Shown here: positions 25,401-36,750 of the stretch, one piece after another
Layout: every line of letters starts with the position of its first letter
Numbering within the stretch: position 1 is the first letter of the stretch
Origin: Molanna angustata
Taxonomy: Eukaryota > Arthropoda > Insecta > Trichoptera > Molannidae
Direction of reading: 5' to 3'
DNA length: 64,000 bases
Assembly: GCA_963576475.1 (NCBI GenBank)
Contig: OY754972.1
Span: forward strand, 16,916,506 to 16,980,505
The notes under the pieces: generated by a model
Database searches by the model: none
Seen by the model: only the letters and a program-made list of their open reading frames with translations
Told to the model about the DNA's origin: nothing
Translations under genes and position numbers: made by a program

Positions 25401-28400
25401 TTGATTTTTATTTCGTATATAATTACAGCATAGATGGTCTGGACACGGAAACAAATGATTGAAATATGAATAATGACGAAAAAGTAAACAGAACTTAAAA
25501 TTCCATGCAATTGTATATAATTTAAATATGAATAATACCGAAACAGAGTGAAAAGAACTTTAAATGTCAAAAAAATCCAAACTACGACGTCAGATGGAAA
25601 AGCATAAACATTGCCAATTCTACATTAGCGCCACCTATCGTAATTTATAGTCATATTATTTTTTATATTCTTCTTTTATTATATTAATGTTTAAAATTCC
25701 ATTTTGTGAATCTAAACCATTCAGGCACTCACACAAACACACATAAAAAATTTCATCAAAATCGGTTCAGCTGTTTAGGAAGAGTTCGGTGACATACACA
25801 CGTACAGAAAAATTATATATATAAAGATAACAGTCGTCTTCGTTTTATCTGTTTAATCAATGGTGAAATTATGACAATAACGAATCAAAATCTAAGTGTA
25901 TATACTTACATACATTTGATTATTATTTTAAGTCAATAAATCATGAAAATTCACTATTCCTTTTGAAAAACAGATCCTAGGAAACAAATAGTGTGTATTA
26001 TTTCATCTGGCAATCGATTTCTTAATCAACGGCCAAGAAGGCCCTATTTGTTTCTATAGCTCGGTTTTATGTATATTTTTGATTTACCAGATCCGATAAT
26101 CGGATCCGGCCAATTGGTACCGGATTCGGTTGACGTCTAATGATATAGAGAGATACATCTTTACATAATAGAAACTAGATATTGTATTTATTCTAGTTTT
26201 TCCCATTTATTTCTACATAGGTAGTATGTTTTTTTTTATTTTTCCATTTATTCACCCACTTTCCATTCTCCAGAATAAATCTGACAATGGTATCAATCAA
26301 AATACAAGCATATAGATTTAAAATACCAGAGAATTGAATAAATGAAAAAAGTATTCACTTTATTTGTTTAATTTATTTAGAACTTTCATATCAGAAAAAA
26401 TGCTCTTCTAAATATTTACTAATTGTTATTTTGCAGAAAAGAGATCGGAGGTGAATTAGCACACATTGCTATTGCTGGACATGGAGGTGCACTTTCTAAT
26501 GCTAAAGAGAGCCTGGCATTCGCCATCTTAGCAAGAGGTTGGATTTTATTTCATCAAAACAAATTATAGATTCTATATCAAAGAATGTAAAAAAAAATAA
26601 AAGATTCAATTTTAAATGTTACCACAATCGTGATTTATGTATGATCTTGTCTCACAAATCCAGACTGAAATCACAATAAAAAAATATGTTCCCACCAGGG
26701 ATTAAACCAGATATTTCTGGGTGGTTCAAAACTGACCCATTAACTGAGCCATAAAAGGTTCTTATTATTTCATTAACGGCAAAGTATGATAGCTATGTTG
26801 ACATTTTGGTTTCTCAAATTACGTAATTATTTACAGCTAAGCATGGAGGTACAAAAGCCGTTCTTCATTAAGTAGAATGATGTGTACAATAAATTAGAGC
26901 TTCATAGTGGCCATCATAAGTTGCCCTGAGTATTGTAAATCTCACTCAAGAAACCATTTGCTTAATTTAAAATAAAGTTTACAATCCCAATGTCTAAAAC
27001 TCATATTTTTTTACATGGTTCGGGCAGTACCTACTTAATTTTACTATATTTTTACAGTTTATCTTATACTTAGCATTATAAATACCATGCTTATTTATAT
27101 CTTAGCAATATTGTATTGTATGGTGATCAAAATGAGAGCTGAATGTGCATTCTAAATTATGTACATAGATGATACAGGAATATTGTTCTTATTTTCAGCA
27201 ATTTCATCGGGACAGCAAGTGAAGTGGGGCAACGATAATTCGCCACTCGGTAAAGCCATCGCTCAACAACTCTGCGGAGTACCGTTTGCAGCTAATGGCT
27301 TCAGCACTTCATACACCGACGCTGGCCTCATTGGAGTGATACTTACAACAACTAAAGATAATGCAGGAAAAGTATGAACATTTTTAATTTTATTGTTTAT
27401 CTTTGTAGCTCCATTGATTTGGTTTATATCCAAGCGGGATTAAGATTCACCTAAGTCTAATCTTTCATTTGAGAGTATAATTTATTATATATTATAACTA
27501 TCAAATCAAATTTGTTAACATTAAAACAAAAAAAAAAACAAAATGTAGTTGGAAATGCATTACTTACTAACAGAATCTTGGTGAAAATCTATCGCTTAGA
27601 GCTTGTTCTCCCGCCACATAGCTGAACATTGTTATTTTGAGTTAGCAAGATGTTTGTGTTTATTTATTTAATTATCTTTACAAGCAGTACATAATAATAT
27701 CCAATTATCAATCTCACTAGGGCTGGCCTGTCTTGATATCTTATTTTTTCTTTAATTTTAGAGTGCAACATATTTAAAATTTCTGTCAATTTTTATAATA
27801 ATCTTTTGTTTAATAGGCTGCCCAGGCTGCATCGCAAGTTTTGAAGAAATCCTCATCAGTGGGTAAGGATGCCATCGCTCGTGGCCGTAATCAACTTATA
27901 ACTGAAGTCCTTTGTTTGGGAGACTCCTCCCTTAGAATGGCTGAAGATATGGCTATACAAGGAGTATTGACAGGTTGTGTTGTCAAGCCATCAGACTTGG
28001 CTGCGACCATCAGCAGTATTTCAGATTCAGATGTGATGAGTGTAAGTATTTCAATAACAATAAATTATATTTATTGTTTTATTTTATTGCAAAAAGAACA
28101 GCATGCATAGAATAGGGAACAATCAATATCCTGACAGAAAATATCTTCAAATTTACATTTTAAAATCTTTTTTTCATAACAGCGAATATCCGAACTATAA
28201 AAATCCAGAATATATATATTAAAAAACAGCATCATTAACTTTAAGAACATTGTCTGATTGTCCTTTAATAAATCCCGTGTTTCTTGTGTTGATGATTGAA
28301 ATGGAAATAATTATAATATTGGAAAACACCTCACGCTATCGATATTGAATTCGCGATTCTAACATGTGACTTCACATGTGATTAACCGATGACAGACCCT

Positions 28401-31278
28401 TTGTAACTTTGATGAAAAATTTAATTTTTAATGTCAAATTGTAAACAAAAACTATTTTTTTCAAAACATTTATTAGCATAACAAAATAGACCTAACATTT
28501 TATTTGTGAATGAAATACACAGATATCTGATATATTTATAGTAACACTTTTACTGCTTCAAATTAATTTCCATAATGCTAAAGCTAATTTGTCCTTATTT
28601 TTATATGTATATTATTCCCAGTAGCATAAAATACCTGCTTTATTGTTTTTCACTGTTATCAGATATCTACTGAAGCTTTTTAAAACATTTATATCATAAT
28701 TACTTTGAAACTGAGAAAGCTAGAAAAAAAATGGACATGAAAGAATAATGTGCAAAAGACTGTGACTACAATAAATTGCTAGAACTAAAGACTATGAACG
28801 AAAAGGCATTCCAACGGGAATTGAAAACTAGACTTTGCAGCAAGTGTTGTGTACATGAACAACTACCATATTACAATGTTAACTATAAATTATTGTCATG
28901 TTCCAATCGGTTTTTTAAATAATTATTATAAATAAAAATAATAAGACAGGTCAAATCTCAGTATAACAAAGTTCATGAGACCACAGAAAATGTTTCGTTA
29001 TACTGAAAAATTGTTATAATGAATGCTAGTTTTTTTTTATTTTGTTTTACAGTATTAGGTACTATATTATTGTATACAGTATTAGGTACTATATTATTGT
29101 ATACAGTATTAGGTACTATATTATTGTATACAGTATTAGGTACTATATTATTGTATACAGTATTAGGTACTATATTATTGTATACAGTATTAGGTACTAT
29201 ATTATTGTATACAGTATTAGGTACTATATTATTGTATACAGTATTAGGTACTATATTATTGTATACAGTATTAGGTACTATATTATTGTATACAGTATTA
29301 GGTACTATATTATTGTATACAGTATTAGGTACTATATTATTGTATACAGTATTAGGTACTATATTATTGTATACAGTATTAGGTACTATATTATTGTATA
29401 CAGTATTAGGTACTATATTATTGTATACAGTATTAGGTACTATATTATTGTATACAGTATTAGGTACTATATTATTGTATACAGTATTAGGTACTATATT
29501 ATTGTATACAGTATTAGGTACTATATTATTGTATACAGTATTAGGTACTATATTATTGTATACAGTATTAGGTACTATATTATTGTATACAGTATTAGGT
29601 ACTATATTATTGTATACAGTATTAGGTACTATATTATTGTATACAGTATTAGGTACTATATTATTGTATACAGTATTAGGTACTATATTATTGTATACAG
29701 TATTAGGTACTATATTAATGTATACTTCATCAAAATAATACACACAGGGTGCACGTGGATATCGGGAAAACGATCACTTGATTTCAAGGACAGTAAATAA
29801 ATGAAACACTGATTTTTAAACTGTGATACTACTGTATTTATCTGTTTATTTTGTTAAAAATATATATATTATTTTTATTGGCGGCAAGAAAACTGGAATT
29901 TTCTAAGTTGGCAATATTTTCAGGAATATTCGAACAGCTGCAAAGATACCCCCGAATATTCTTTTTTGTGGTTTTGTTTTTTTTTCTGTTTTTTGACACT
30001 CAATTTTTTTCTCATTTCCTCTAAAATGCTTAATTTCTCCTTTAGCATGAATTTACGTCGTTATTTTGTCCATTTTCACACAGTAAAAACATATTGTAGA
30101 TAAAAAAAAAGGTTTTATAAACACCAAAGATGGTTAACCTTTTTAAGACGAGCGTCATGTATAGATGCCCACCGGCAGCGTGCCTAAACGCCGAGTGTCA
30201 TCTATACATGCCCTCATGGCTATACACAATTGTGAACCTTCATATCTCAGTAAATTCATACTTGATTGAGACGAAAATTGGATGAATATTACTCCCATAT
30301 ATTTGACTTCAAGACATCTGTCGGTGAATCAACAAAACAATTAAATTATTTAAAAAATTAAAAACTGTAAACACTGAAATTCATCGATCATCGCCGGCGA
30401 AATTCACACTCTCTCGCGCTTTGTAAGTATCTAATACGCATGCGCGTAGGAAAGAGGGATACTGCGCCAGTTCATATTGTTGTTTCGCGCTCAACATTCT
30501 GCTTTGAATTCGTTCCTTAACAATCCAAAATCGGCGCATATTCCTTATCTACATCAAATGCCGGAAGGATCACGTGACATATCGATGACGCCATGTACCT
30601 TTTTGTATGGAGATAACCACGATGAAGATTATTCTTCATTTATCTTATGTTTATATTATGAAGTGTTCAATTTCATTGAGTTTATCTTTGATCTTTTTAT
30701 GATATATCTACATCGTTAGATTTTTTTTTACCGTTATTATATTCATTTAAAACGAGATTGAAAAAAAAACTGTGTACGACGCGAAATACTGTCCGTCCGT
30801 AGGGAATGCATGTACATGTACCTACCCGTCTTGATTGGGTTAAAGATGCATACTCGTAAAAACAAAGATTAATACTTGTTAACCATATGTTACCAATGCA
30901 ATATCGTATAGATACGTACTGCACTGCCTAGTTTCAAAAACAGACTGAGTTCGCATAAACTTGAAATATCATTCTAGAAAAAAATCGTTATTCTGAGATC
31001 GGCTTTGCTACAGTGGATTTTGGTTTGGTACATTTTGAATGAAAGTTTATCGGGGACAAATTACATATTTATGTGTATATAAGTTATACTGAAAATTTCA
31101 TTACTTTAGTAATTGTTATTCAGAGATTTGACCTGTATAATAAAATCCACTAAGTTTTTTGTTCATGTTTTGTTCTTCTTTGTTTTTGCAGGCTGCTGGA
31201 AAGATATCACAATCAAGATTATCCATGGGAGCTGTTGGAAATCTTGCATATGTACCATATATTGACGAAATGCAATAA
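19500..31278 (+). CDS. UQCRC2: Cytochrome b-c1 complex subunit 2, mitochondrial (core protein 2; complete, 9 coding exons)
   Basis: Core protein 2 of respiratory complex III, a catalytically inactive M16 peptidase homologue on the matrix side of the inner membrane. Exons: 19500-19544, 22385-22530, 23450-23624, 23851-23982, 24809-25071, 26437-26537, 27199-27371, 27817-28041, 31192-31278. All junctions are GT-AG and phases join, giving 448 residues, normal for the family. Exon 1 and the start of exon 2 encode a basic, Ser-rich presequence ([23 protein letters not shown]). The mature part starts near [31 protein letters not shown] stands where active M16 peptidases carry HxxEH. It ends [14 protein letters not shown]. 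Donors of exons 3 (GTAGTT) and 6 (GTTGGA) are weak. Introns 1, 5 and 8 contain mobile elements. AATAAA occurs near 31408. Confidence 0.95.
20336..20870. repeat. 18-bp minisatellite, more than 20 units
   Basis: The unit CCTCCCGTCCCTTCAGTG repeats with scattered single-base variants (CCTTCCC, GACCCT, CATCCC) and a longer variant unit with CAGACCCTTCAGTACCACC near the 3' side. Because 18 is a multiple of 3, frames on both strands stay open and generate artificial Pro/Val/Ser or Lys/Gly/Arg-rich ORFs; these are not genes. Confidence 0.95.
20880..21770. repeat. Tandem 115-140-bp units with GAA runs and hairpins
   Basis: About seven units share CATAGGTAAAATGA, a (GAA)n run of 4-6 triplets, ATCCAGAAACC, and in later units GACAATTCACCAAAGTTTCA and GCAATCGGATGAACGG. 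Earlier units substitute GAGATGGAAGGACAGTTG for the last part. The final unit joins the element's unique 3' end. Two strong hairpins (21211-21252 and about 21645-21673) fall at unit boundaries. Confidence 0.85.
25249..25828. mobile_element. Dispersed repeat element (copy 2, UQCRC2 intron 5)
   Basis: It starts TACTAGCGGACCCGACAGAC then GTTGTCCTGGCC, and ends with TTCATCAAAATCGGTTCAGC, TGTTTAGGAAGAG, GACATACACACG and TTATATATATAAAGAT. These signatures match copies 1 and 3, but this copy lacks the minisatellite. No coding capacity. Confidence 0.6.
26645..26762 (-). repeat. tRNA-derived SINE, family 1 (decayed partial copy)
   Basis: On minus: GGCTCAGTTAATGGGTCAG (A-box region), a degraded B-box region, and the body CAGTCTGGATTTGTGAGAC. 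It is shorter and more diverged than the copy at 2630-2862. It sits in UQCRC2 intron 6. Confidence 0.7.
28947..31135. mobile_element. Pogo/Tigger-like TIR element, 2.19 kb, non-coding (UQCRC2 intron 8)
   Basis: The left end CAGGTCAAATCTCAGTATAA and the reverse complement of the right end CAGGTCAAATCTCTGAATAA agree over 20 bp with two differences. The internal TATAAC/GTTATACTGA repeats are typical of pogo-type termini (family knowledge). The right flank is TA; the left flank is GA, so a TA duplication is possible but not proven. It contains the 27-bp minisatellite. A short inverted repeat (CATGTATAGATG arms) lies at about 30158-30210. No transposase. Confidence 0.6.
29049..29723. repeat. 27-bp minisatellite, about 25 copies, nearly uniform
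   Basis: The unit starts ACAGTATTAGGTACTATATT and ends ATTGTAT. I see no substitutions until the last unit (ATTAATGTAT). 27 is a multiple of 3, so several frames on both strands remain open for about 240-256 codons; these are repeat artefacts. The array is inside the pogo-like element in the last UQCRC2 intron. Confidence 0.97.
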
Positions 31279-31915
31279 ACTTTTTGTGTAGAAATTTATT
31301 CATGTTACACTCACTAAAATAATATTTCTCAAAAATAATTGGAATAATACATAATTTTGGTAATAGGTTTCCAAACTACAGCATATAAAATATGGAAGAA
31401 ATTTATTTAATAAAAAATAAATTGCGCAGCATTCGTCAAATAAACATAATTTACTGTTGTATATTCTTAGAATAATTTATTGTGATAAATAAAATACATA
31501 TTACATAAACCATAATTTGTTTAATTTTTCTGATTAATAAATGCACATATAACAAGAATGTTAAAGAAATAAGATTCAACTTGTTCAATTAGTTCAGGCT
31601 TCAATTAATTCACCACCCAGATCCAAAATGTGTTCGTTCATAAGAAAAGAGCTTACTAATGAATGTCTAGTAAAATTATAAAGAATATTATGGTGGAGAA
31701 AAGAAAGATGCTATGGATTAAATCAGGATATATGTTTTCTTACAGACAACAAAACAATGTTTTAGCTGATAATCATATATATAAAGGTATGTATTTAGAA
31801 TAAAAGCATATCCAGTAGTAAGGCTGCCACCAAAGTTGCAATTACTCCATCAATTGTAACAAAGCATTTCATTACAATGGCAGGTATATTCAATCCGTGT
31901 TTTATCATCCTCAAA

Positions 31916-32290
31916 TTAAACTTCAGCTTCAGTTAATAGCATATTAGGTATTCCTCTCGTGATTGGAAATTCTCTGCCTGTTTCTGGACAAACAAGTAAT
32001 CCTTCTAATACCTCTACTTCCATTAATACGCGGTGTGTTTTCTTAAGGAATTCTTCGTTTTCTTCAAAATTTTCGACAACATTTTTAGGAAGTCCTTCAC
32101 TGTGACCTAAACTATCAGCAGCATCCCACAACACTGGCCAGTCCATCTTTGGTATTAATCGACATATAAATTCTGGATTAAAATCCACTTCGACGACTTT
32201 ACATTCTTTTGCCTTTATGGCAAGCGGATATCCATTTACTACACCTTTAACACATTTTGATGTTAACATATTGTGTGTAATTAACTTCAT
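31916..32290 (-). CDS. TRMT112: Multifunctional methyltransferase subunit TRM112-like protein
   Basis: Small activating subunit that stabilises several SAM-dependent methyltransferases acting on tRNA, rRNA and translation termination factor (partners known from other eukaryotes: TRMT11, ALKBH8, BUD23, METTL5, N6AMT1). The single-exon frame gives 124 residues, the normal length. The start is MKLITHNMLTSKCVKGV, the conserved N-terminus; an ATG eight codons upstream is in frame (32314) but adds non-conserved residues. C-terminal hallmarks are VLEGLLVCPETGREFPI and RGIPNMLL. The Trm112/YcaR-type fold is inferred from family. Tail-to-tail with UQCRC2, 637 bp between stop codons, with no clear minus-strand AATAAA close to its stop, so the 3' UTRs may overlap. 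Confidence 0.93.
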   Translation of the reverse strand: MKLITHNMLTSKCVKGVVNGYPLAIKAKECKVVEVDFNPEFICRLIPKMDWPVLWDAADSLGHSEGLPKNVVENFEENEEFLKKTHRVLMEVEVLEGLLVCPETGREFPITRGIPNMLLTEAEV

Positions 32291-32529
32291 ATTTAATTTA
32301 TTTGACCAAACCACTATGAATCAAAAAAATAAACCATGAAAACGTGAATTTTGACATTCAATGACAACGATTAACTGTCAGAGTTAATAATAGTTACCAG
32401 TTACCAATAGTATTATTTTAAAATTGCCAGTTATTAAACTTCCATTTTTTTAATAAGGCACAGCCAAAAATAATGTCCTAAATCAATACCTACTAGAAGA
32501 CAGTAGGTATTGCCTAAAACTTGAAAAAG

Positions 32530-32863
32530 CCATAGGTTTTCATATAATACACTAGCAGTCGTAGTTAGCAAATTTTATATGAATCGAATGTGAGTCATTT
32601 TTCAGGGGGAATTTTTGACAACTTGACTGGCAAACCACATCGTTTTTCTATAGAAAATAACGACTATTATGAATTGTTTTCGGATTTATTTGTCTAAAAA
32701 ATATTTTAATTATTAATAATTTAGAGAATATTTATCTAGGATGTGTTGAAATGTAAGGAAAACTGAAACATGTTGCCAACCAAAACGTTAAACTCGCGAT
32801 ATTCCATGACTCACTTTTTGCACAGAGTACTACATCTAGGTATATTATAATAAAAATCTATGG
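32530..32863. mobile_element. TIR element (MITE), family B, second copy
   Basis: Nearly the whole sequence is the reverse complement of 5727-6084: CATAGGTTTTCATATAATAC at left, TGTGAGTCATTTTTCAGGGG inside, TGACTCACTTTTTGCACAGA and CTATGG at right. The outer TGTCACTTGGTTAAC part of the terminal repeat is missing. Located upstream of TRMT112. Confidence 0.8.
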
Positions 32864-33002
32864 AAAAAGCCTGTTTCTATAAATTCCTTCAACAAAATTA
32901 TTTTCTGCAAGAAAGCCTAAAATTTTATATAATTTTACTGTTCAATATGAAACCGGGGTGGCCTTGCCGCGACGAGAGAAATCCACCTTCCCTTTAATTA
33001 CT

Positions 33003-34098
33003 TGACATCCGAAGAGAAGAAGGGGGAGAATATACTCGTCCCATGTTGGGACGCGAATTGATATCTAGAGAAGAGGAGAAGAGTACTTGTCCCACGTTGG
33101 GAGCCAAATTGATATCTAGAGAAAGGCGGAGAAAAATACTCGTCCCACGTTGGGACGCGAGATTGATATTAGGAGGCTGGGAAGAAATATATTAGTCCCA
33201 TGTTGGGACACGAAATTGATAACTAAAGAGGCTGAAAAAAAAATAAAAATAAACATTAAACTCTGCCCCTGAAAATAAAAATCTAATAAAACATAATCGG
33301 CTGCGATGTGCCTGAAAAGACAAATACATACAAATACAGGCATGGTAAAATAATATATACATAACTGGAAAGATCTTACCAAACTGCTGTTCTCGTAACG
33401 AGGCTGTAGAGGAAACACTTACACTACATATCACTTTTTTGTAATTAAAAATAACTTAAAACTAGCTTAAATTCACCCCTCGTTGGTTATATGGACCTGA
33501 AACAAACTTATTCACTATTATGCGATTATTTTTATTCTTAAAGTTATTTTTAATAGTAACTTAAACTATCTTAAATTCACCCCCGATGATAAGATGGATC
33601 TGAAACACACTTAGTCTCTACCATGCAATCAATATATTAGTATACACAGAAAAAAAACTAGAGCCATCCGAGAGCCCTAGCACGTGGCACTATACTGTAC
33701 AACTTTATAAGATAGACCGCTCGACACGCGTTAGACTCGATATACCACTGGCCGACCACTCACACTGACACTACCGAATGACAACTGATCGACTACAGCC
33801 GGGCGACCCAGCGCCCGTGAAACATGGAGTAGGGGAGGGGGGGGGGTTATACTGAAGAACCAACCCGTACCACCGGGTGAAAGCCAAAATTCCAGGAATC
33901 TGCTTGATGCATTTTACATTTATTTTCAATAGAAAAGACAATACTTAAATATATGAACAAGGCCTGGGGGGCCGCTATAATCCGTACTTAGAATTTATAA
34001 AAGAAATACATCAGGCCAAAGTAAAATAATGGTTATTGGGTTTCTTTGATATTATAATGCATGGAAATATATCGATCACAATACCTATGGAAATATCA
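33003..34098 (-). repeat. 3' LTR of the 33003-37844 element
   Basis: 1096 bp, almost the same as 36751-37844. One visible single-base difference is CCAAAATTCCAGG here against CCAAAATTTCAGG, and the first 30 bases also differ. It contains four tandem units of about 55-60 bp (33003-33235) with PBS-like sequence, a G-run GGGGAGGGGGGGGGG near 33832, and on minus a TATA-like TTATAAAG near 33710 that could serve LTR transcription. Confidence 0.85.
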
Positions 34099-34679
34099 AT
34101 CGCCTCTCCTTTTATGATCGAGATAATCCATGCAAAGACAAAAGAAACCAAATATCGTATAATTAGACAAAAGTTAACGCATTACCAGAGCGATAACGTA
34201 TACGACTAAACACGATTCTTCTTTCCACCGCAATGTTCTACATAATAACATTTTCTTTTCCGATAAACGTATATGTAACGCTTAATATCACTTCCAGAAA
34301 ACCGCATCGCGAAGAAGCTTCATCTTAATTATAATGGGGCCAGTACCATACCGCAATCGCTTCCAACCATCTAACAAACAAAACCGTATAACAACTATCC
34401 ATAATACAATTCGATTTCCGATAACTCAACGTCATAACGCATTTACATAGTTTTACGCTCGTATCTATCTTCAATCGCAATACAACATCTTCCGCAAGTG
34501 CCTTTATCTAATACCTCTACTTCGTCGGCTGATTCATTCGTGTCCATCCGTTATCTCATTTTCCTCTGTGATTTACTTAACGTTGTCCTCTCAATTAAAT
34601 AATAAAAATACCGCACTTTTTCCCAAAGGCATATAACACACTAAAAATCCATCACGCCGTATTCTGCTATTTACCTATC

Positions 34680-36030
34680 AATTATCACGTCTTTGTCTCA
34701 TCTTTTTAAATCATTATCTCATCCGATTACGTCATTATCTCATCCTTTTACGTCATTATCTCATCATATTGCGTCATTATCTCGTCTTATTATATAGTTA
34801 GCTTATCTTACTTCGTCAAGATCTCATCTCATTGCGTCATTATTTCATCTTATTACATTTCGTTAACCGGCTACTACTAAAACTTATTCCTTCCATCTAA
34901 ACGTTCGATTTCGAGTAGTCTAATTCTGCTTTCGTTACAAATCGTTATCTCTTTGGGTCAAATGTCCATCCAAATCTGCGCGAATTAAACTGCGAGTGGC
35001 TGTAGAGTCTATCAATGCTACATAGAGAGAATCATCAATCGTCTAGTTTATCTGCGGGGAGGCTAATCCTACCAATAACACATAGATCGTCTATATTGTA
35101 TTCTTATTCGTAATTCCGTCATTCTACTCCTCTTCGTACCTATTCATCTCATTACTACTCAGCGCAACTACTGGCGTACCTAACTCATGATCCGGCGCGA
35201 CTACCGGTCTTCTCTCTTCGAATTTCTCAGGATCTTCTCATCATCCGACGTATCATCATCATCATTTTGCTACCTCCCGACGTTTATACTTGCTTCCTTT
35301 CATCCGACGTATCTTCATCATCATCTTGCTACCTATCGACGTATCTGCTTGCTTCCTTTCATCCTACGTATCTAATCAACTATCAGCTTCCTACTGCTCG
35401 ACGTATTTGGCGCGACTACCAGTTCTACTTCCGACGCGAATTCTGAACTACCTACTTCTTATGATGCGTATCTTCTCGCTATTAGCCTCCACGGTCTTTA
35501 CATCATCATCATCGTCTCTATGCACATACAGCCTCCACAACCACTACAGCAAAATCTACATAATTGGGATCATCACTATCCTCCAAACAACTTCATTCAC
35601 AGAATTTTTATTACTCATCAAAACCATCTACAGATTTACTAATCACCTTCATCGTCAGACTTATAAACCACCATAACTTCATCATCTACAGATTTACTAT
35701 CCACTTTCATCGTCAGAGCTATAAACCACCATGCTTCATTAACTACAGATTTATTATCATCATCCATCGTCAGAGCTATAAACCACCATAATATCATGAT
35801 CTACAGATTTATAATTCACCTTCATCGTCATAGTTATAAACCACAACAACTTCATCAGCTACAGATTTATTCTCCACCTCCATCGTCAGAGTTATTTTAA
35901 ATTCTTCACCTACAGAATTATGCTTTGCCTACAGAATTATAATCCACGATACTTCGTCAGAGTTATAATAAATTCGTCACCTACAGAGTTATTATTCATC
36001 AATATTCATATACAGAGTTATTTTTCTAAA
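34680..36030. repeat. Three successive tandem-repeat blocks inside the LTR element
   Basis: 34680-34870: about nine 20-21-bp units of type TCATTATCTCATCCTTTTACG. 35225-35410: about three units near 57 bp with CGACGTAT and TTGCTTCCTTTCATCC. 35580-36030: about six units near 66 bp with CTACAGATTTACTA, TTCATCGTCAGAG and TATAAACCACCATA. Frames here are short and interrupted; I see no protein-coding signal on either strand. Confidence 0.75.
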
Positions 36031-36750
36031 ACTTCACCTACAAATTCAATAATAATTACAGCCTCCTGTGAGGTCACGATATCTTCAAACAATCGTTATA
36101 TTATTATTATTAGGACGCCATTTCCACGTGTATAGACCTGGTGGAACACAGGTTCAATTTATTCAGATACTCGTTAGACCATTTGCAATAAAAAATCTCA
36201 TTCGATAAAAAAACGCTATCATATCCTCTGCTATCCGACGTCGTAAAAATAGTACTAAATATTCTATTAATTTAACATATTTAAAAATAAAATAAATATC
36301 TAACTGCTGGGCTAACAAATAACAGCAATTCTATATTACCGCGGCTCATATTATCATTTATATTATTCGCTACAAACCTAGTCTCATATTTTTATAAGTA
36401 TACCACAAATTTCGTCATCACGTTCTACTATCCAATAATTGCATACATATATAACGACCGAAAATATATAAAGAAAATCCACCTAAAAAAAAACATAACT
36501 ATCAAAACAGTAATAAATTTCTACAACTGAAAATCTCCACGTGGTCTGTGAAAACAACAGTTATTAAAACACGCTCAAGTATCCCGACAAATAAATATTT
36601 CAATATCAGTAAAATAAATATACCTAAAAATCATTCTTAAAAATTACACGCTTCAAAAAAAAACACAGCTATCTACAAACAAAACTTAAATCTCAGGGCG
36701 GTTCGTTAAAAACTACTGTTTTTAAAATGTCCCACGTTTTGGGGGCCAAT

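Noticed and set aside
24480..28930. Shared AACTATAAATTRTTGTCATG stretch at about 24507 and 28880
   Set aside because: A short match in AT-rich intron DNA; too little extent to delimit a repeat.
28973..29800. Three open frames of 239-256 codons over the 27-bp array
   Set aside because: Same arithmetic artefact; no unique coding sequence at either end.
33116..33434. 80- and 100-codon minus frames repeated at 36862-37180
   Set aside because: Duplicated by the LTRs; hydrophobic low-complexity translation without a recognisable family.
35187..36135. Overlapping plus-strand frames inside the LTR element
   Set aside because: They follow the 57- and 66-bp tandem repeats, are short and mutually overlapping, and lie opposite to the element's transcription direction.
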